This document shows, piece by piece, positions 61,509-64,000 of a stretch of DNA of 64,000 bases. Below the pieces are notes generated by a model, which was not told the DNA's origin, made no database searches, and saw only the letters and a program-made list of their open reading frames with translations. The position numbers were made by a program, and so were the translations under genes. The stretch comes from Ailanthus altissimus (lineage: Eukaryota; Streptophyta; Magnoliopsida; Sapindales; Simaroubaceae), in contig OX327683.1 of assembly GCA_946807835.1 (NCBI GenBank), positions 2,423,001-2,487,000 of the forward strand. The letters run 5' to 3'. How positions within the stretch are numbered: position 1 is the stretch's first letter; every line of letters starts with the position of its first letter.

Positions 61509-62411
61509 CTAGAAATTTGTAAACCAAGACTTGTGCGGGCACATGTGAAAAGTATAACCAGAATCTAAAACCCATTGTTCAAATTTTATACCATCAGTAG
61601 CGACGAGTGTCTCTGCGCTGTCATAGCTATCATCATAGGCAAGCGCAGCATCCGCTTTCTTCTTGTCCTGTGCTTTCTTCTCAGGACAGTCCTTTATGAA
61701 GTGCCCCTCTTTCTTGTAGCAATAGCACTTTCTAGGAGTCCTAGACTTTAACTTTGAGCCTTTTTTCTTCCCATCTCTATATGAGGGCCTTCCTCTTACA
61801 GATAAACTTTCTGCATTGCCCTCAGCCTGCTTTCCTAATAACTTTGAGTTTAATGATGATTTCACATCACTCATCATTAAACTCTCTCTGCCGTAGAGTA
61901 GCGTATCAACAAAACTCTCATAGCTCTTGGGGAGTGAACTCAGCAGAATAATTGCTCTATCTTCATTTTCTATCTGGATGTTGATAGACTCAAGATCAAG
62001 GATGATCTTATTGAAGGCGTCTATATGATCTTTCATCGGCGTCCCTTCTGACATGGACAACTGATACAGCTTCTTCTTTATATGTAGTCTGTTGGCCAAT
62101 GATTTCCTCATATAAAGAGAGTCAAGCTTCTTCCAAAGATCTATTGCCGTCGTCTCACCACCTACTTCCCTTAGTACTTCATCGCTCAATGATAGAACGA
62201 TTGTGCTATGAGCTCTTTCTTGAATGTCCCTTCTTTCTGCTTTTACTCTAGATGACTCTGACGTCTTCTTTTCATCACTAGATGGAGCTGTAGTCTCCTC
62301 TAATGCCAAACCAAGTCTTTGGCTCACCAATAACGCCTTAACCTTCATCTTCCACAGATTGAAGTCATTCATACCGTTGAATTTCTCTACCTCATACTTG
62401 GGTGTGGCCAT
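61509..62411 (-). pseudogene. CopG gag and protease start (300-codon open frame)
   Basis: ATG at 62411 (MATPKYEVEKFNGMNDFNLW). UBN2-type gag with 'LDSLYMRKSLANRLHIKKKL' and 'ILLSSLPKSYESFVDTLL'. The zinc knuckle reads CYCYKKEGHFIKDC: relative to C-x2-C-x4-H-x4-C, the second Cys is displaced by one. The protease site VLDSGYTFHMC follows near the end of the frame. A TAG at 61509-61511 ends the frame before the GGKVLMGND stretch that continues the polyprotein. Confidence 0.88.
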
Positions 62412-62428
62412 GTTTGCTTAGAACCAAA

Positions 62429-62440
62429 GCTCTGATACCA
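62429..62440 (-). promoter_or_regulatory. CopG primer binding site (tRNA-iMet)
   Basis: The plus strand GCTCTGATACCA is the exact complement of TGGTATCAGAGC, three bases inside the 5' LTR. Confidence 0.92.
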
Positions 62441-62443
62441 GTT

Positions 62444-64000
62444 TGTTGAAGCGGAAGCACATAAATGAGCTAAACAATTCACCCAAGTAATATAATAATG
62501 CAGAACAAGTTATTAAGAAATAAAAGAGAGAAAGGGTAGAAGAAGAACACACAAAGAATTACATGGTTCGGCAACTTGCCTACGTCCACGGCGGATCAAC
62601 ATCACACTCTTCTCTTATTATGAATCACAAGGCAACCACAAAGTATGCCTATTACAAGAAAGATCACAAAGAATACTCTCTCTTACTCTCTAGGGATTTT
62701 CTCTCACAAAGAACCACTAAGAATAATCACTAAGATTATTGTTGATCACCAAGATCTCTCTAAGATCACAAAGATCTCACTAACTTGATCACAAAGGTTG
62801 TCAAGTTCACTCTCTATGTATTTACAAGCCAATTGATAGCCTTTATATAGGCCTTGGGACATCCTAGGTATTCCCTATACGTGTGGGAGTCGTATTAGGG
62901 AGTCCTAGAGCAAGTGGGAGACGAAATTAGGAAGTTTCCTAATTTCAGGACACTGTTCCCGCGTTCAGAGCCGCGGCACTGGTTCACGTCACCGCGGCTC
63001 TGGCCCGATATTTGCTAAGCGCTGCGGCGTTGGATCCCAGCGCCGCGGCGCTCAGGTACTGAAAGTGGCGCCGTGGCGCTCATCCTGGTCGCCGCGGCGC
63101 TGGTGCCTGATGCGCGCCCTTCTTCGGTTTGCGGAAGCACACAAACGAGCTAAATAATTCACCCACGTAATATAATAATGCAGAACAAGTTATTAAGAAA
63201 TAAAAGAGAGAAAGGGTAGAAAAGAACACACAAAGAATTACGTGGTTCGGCCACTTGCCTACGTCCATGGCGGATCAAGATCACACTCTTCTCTTATTAT
63301 GAATCACAAGGCAACCACAAAGTATGACTATTACAAGAAAGATCACAAAGAATACTCTCTCTTACTCTCTAGGGATTTTCTCTCACAAAGAACCACTAAG
63401 AATAATCACTAAGATTATTGTTGATCACCAAGATCTCTCTAAGATCACAAAGATCTCACTAACTTGATCACAAAGGTTGTCAAGTTCACTCTCTGTGTAT
63501 TTACAAGCCAATTGATAGCCTTTATATAGGCCTTGGGATGTCCTAGGTATTCCCTATACGTGTGGGAGTCGTATTAGGGAGTCCTAGAGCAAGTGGGAGA
63601 CGAAATTAGGAAGTTTCCTAATTTTGGGACATTGTTCCCGCGTTCAGTGCCGCGGCGCTAGTTCGCGTCACCGCAGCACTGGTTCGCATCACCGCGGCTC
63701 TGGCCCGATATTTGCTAAGCGCTGCGGTGCTGGATCCCAGCACCGCGGCGCTCAGGTACTGGAAGTGGCGCCGCGGCGCTCATCCTGGTCGCCGCAGCGC
63801 TGGCACCTGATGCGCGCCCTTCTTCGGTTTGCGGAAGCACACAAACGAGCAAAATAATTCACCCACATAATATAATAATGCAGAACAAGTTATTAAGAAA
63901 TAAAAGAGAGAAAGGGTAGAAAAGAACACACAAAGAATTACGTGGTACGGCCACTTGCCTACGTCCATGGCGGATCAAGATCACACTCTTCTCTTATTAT
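62444..64000 (-). repeat. Tandem array of truncated LTR units (~700-bp period)
   Basis: Unit 1 is 62444-63130, unit 2 is 63131-63830 (exactly 700 bp) and unit 3 starts at 63831 and runs off the window. Units 2 and 3 start at LTR position 8 (GCGGAAGCAC). Units 1 and 2 end at the same internal point (CTTCGGTTT), so each lacks the last ~98 bp of the LTR. Unit 2 is 20 bp longer than the equivalent part of unit 1 because of an extra GC-rich mini-repeat near 63660-63690. Confidence 0.92.

Larger units (their letters stand above)
57651..64000 (-). mobile_element. CopG, relatively young copia inserted in CopF, right LTR amplified
   Basis: 3' LTR at 57651-58360 (710 bp, TGTTGAAGC ... TCTTACA on the plus strand), polypurine tract at 58361 onward (AAGGGGATT on the minus strand), pol, gag, and a perfect primer binding site at 62429-62440. 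The 5' LTR begins at 62444 and runs into a tandem array that leaves the window. The LTRs are roughly 97% identical over the first 250 bases by eye. Same family as CopB and CopC, but gag is retained. Confidence 0.9.

Noticed and set aside
62444..64000. Regular repeats considered as a CRISPR array or rDNA spacer
   Set aside because: The period is about 700 bp, the units are clearly LTR sequence, and there are no unique spacers or rRNA genes.

Overview
The window is nuclear DNA from a plant, most likely a eudicot. The evidence is a very large DC1 (Cys/His-rich C1-like) gene of the plant-expanded type with a spliced intron, dense Ty1/copia retrotransposons primed by initiator tRNA-Met, plant TRIM elements, a LINE zf-RVT remnant, and AT-rich intergenic DNA. 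I cannot name the species. I saw no rRNA, tRNA, CRISPR array or bacterial-type operon.

Only one cellular gene looks intact: a two-exon plus-strand DC1 gene at 45994-49865, predicted 1244 aa. It has sixteen DC1-like modules in exon 1 and a separate helical domain in exon 2. A paralogue lies in inverted (head-to-head) orientation on the minus strand at 28320-9853. It keeps almost the full length and the same intron position. Four LTR insertions have cut it up: copia CopC (23796-27892), CopB (18800-23307), CopA (12304-17189) and a solo LTR (10127-11106). Removing each insertion and one copy of its 5-bp target duplication restores colinearity with the intact gene. The fragments also carry their own stops and frameshifts, so the gene is dead.

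Layout. 1-5.4 kb: LINE fragment and TRIM-1. 5.4-9.2 kb: a solo LTR nested in another solo LTR. 9.85-28.3 kb: the shredded DC1 paralogue. 28.3-35.3 kb: intergenic DNA with TRIM-2 inside a tandem repeat and an orphan copia gag-protease piece. 35.3-43.8 kb: an RNase H-like fragment split by an old copia (CopE) that itself hosts a solo LTR. 44-46 kb: upstream region of the intact gene. 46-49.9 kb: the intact DC1 gene. 52-57.65 kb: plus-strand copia CopF, cut in its RNase H by CopG. 57.65 kb to the end: minus-strand CopG, the youngest-looking copia, whose right LTR runs into a ~700-bp-period tandem array that leaves the window.

CopB, CopC and CopG belong to one LTR family. By eye, the divergence between each element's two LTRs gives the age order CopC > CopB > CopG. 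CopB and CopC have independent internal deletions removing gag; CopG keeps gag but carries several nonsense changes and frameshifts.
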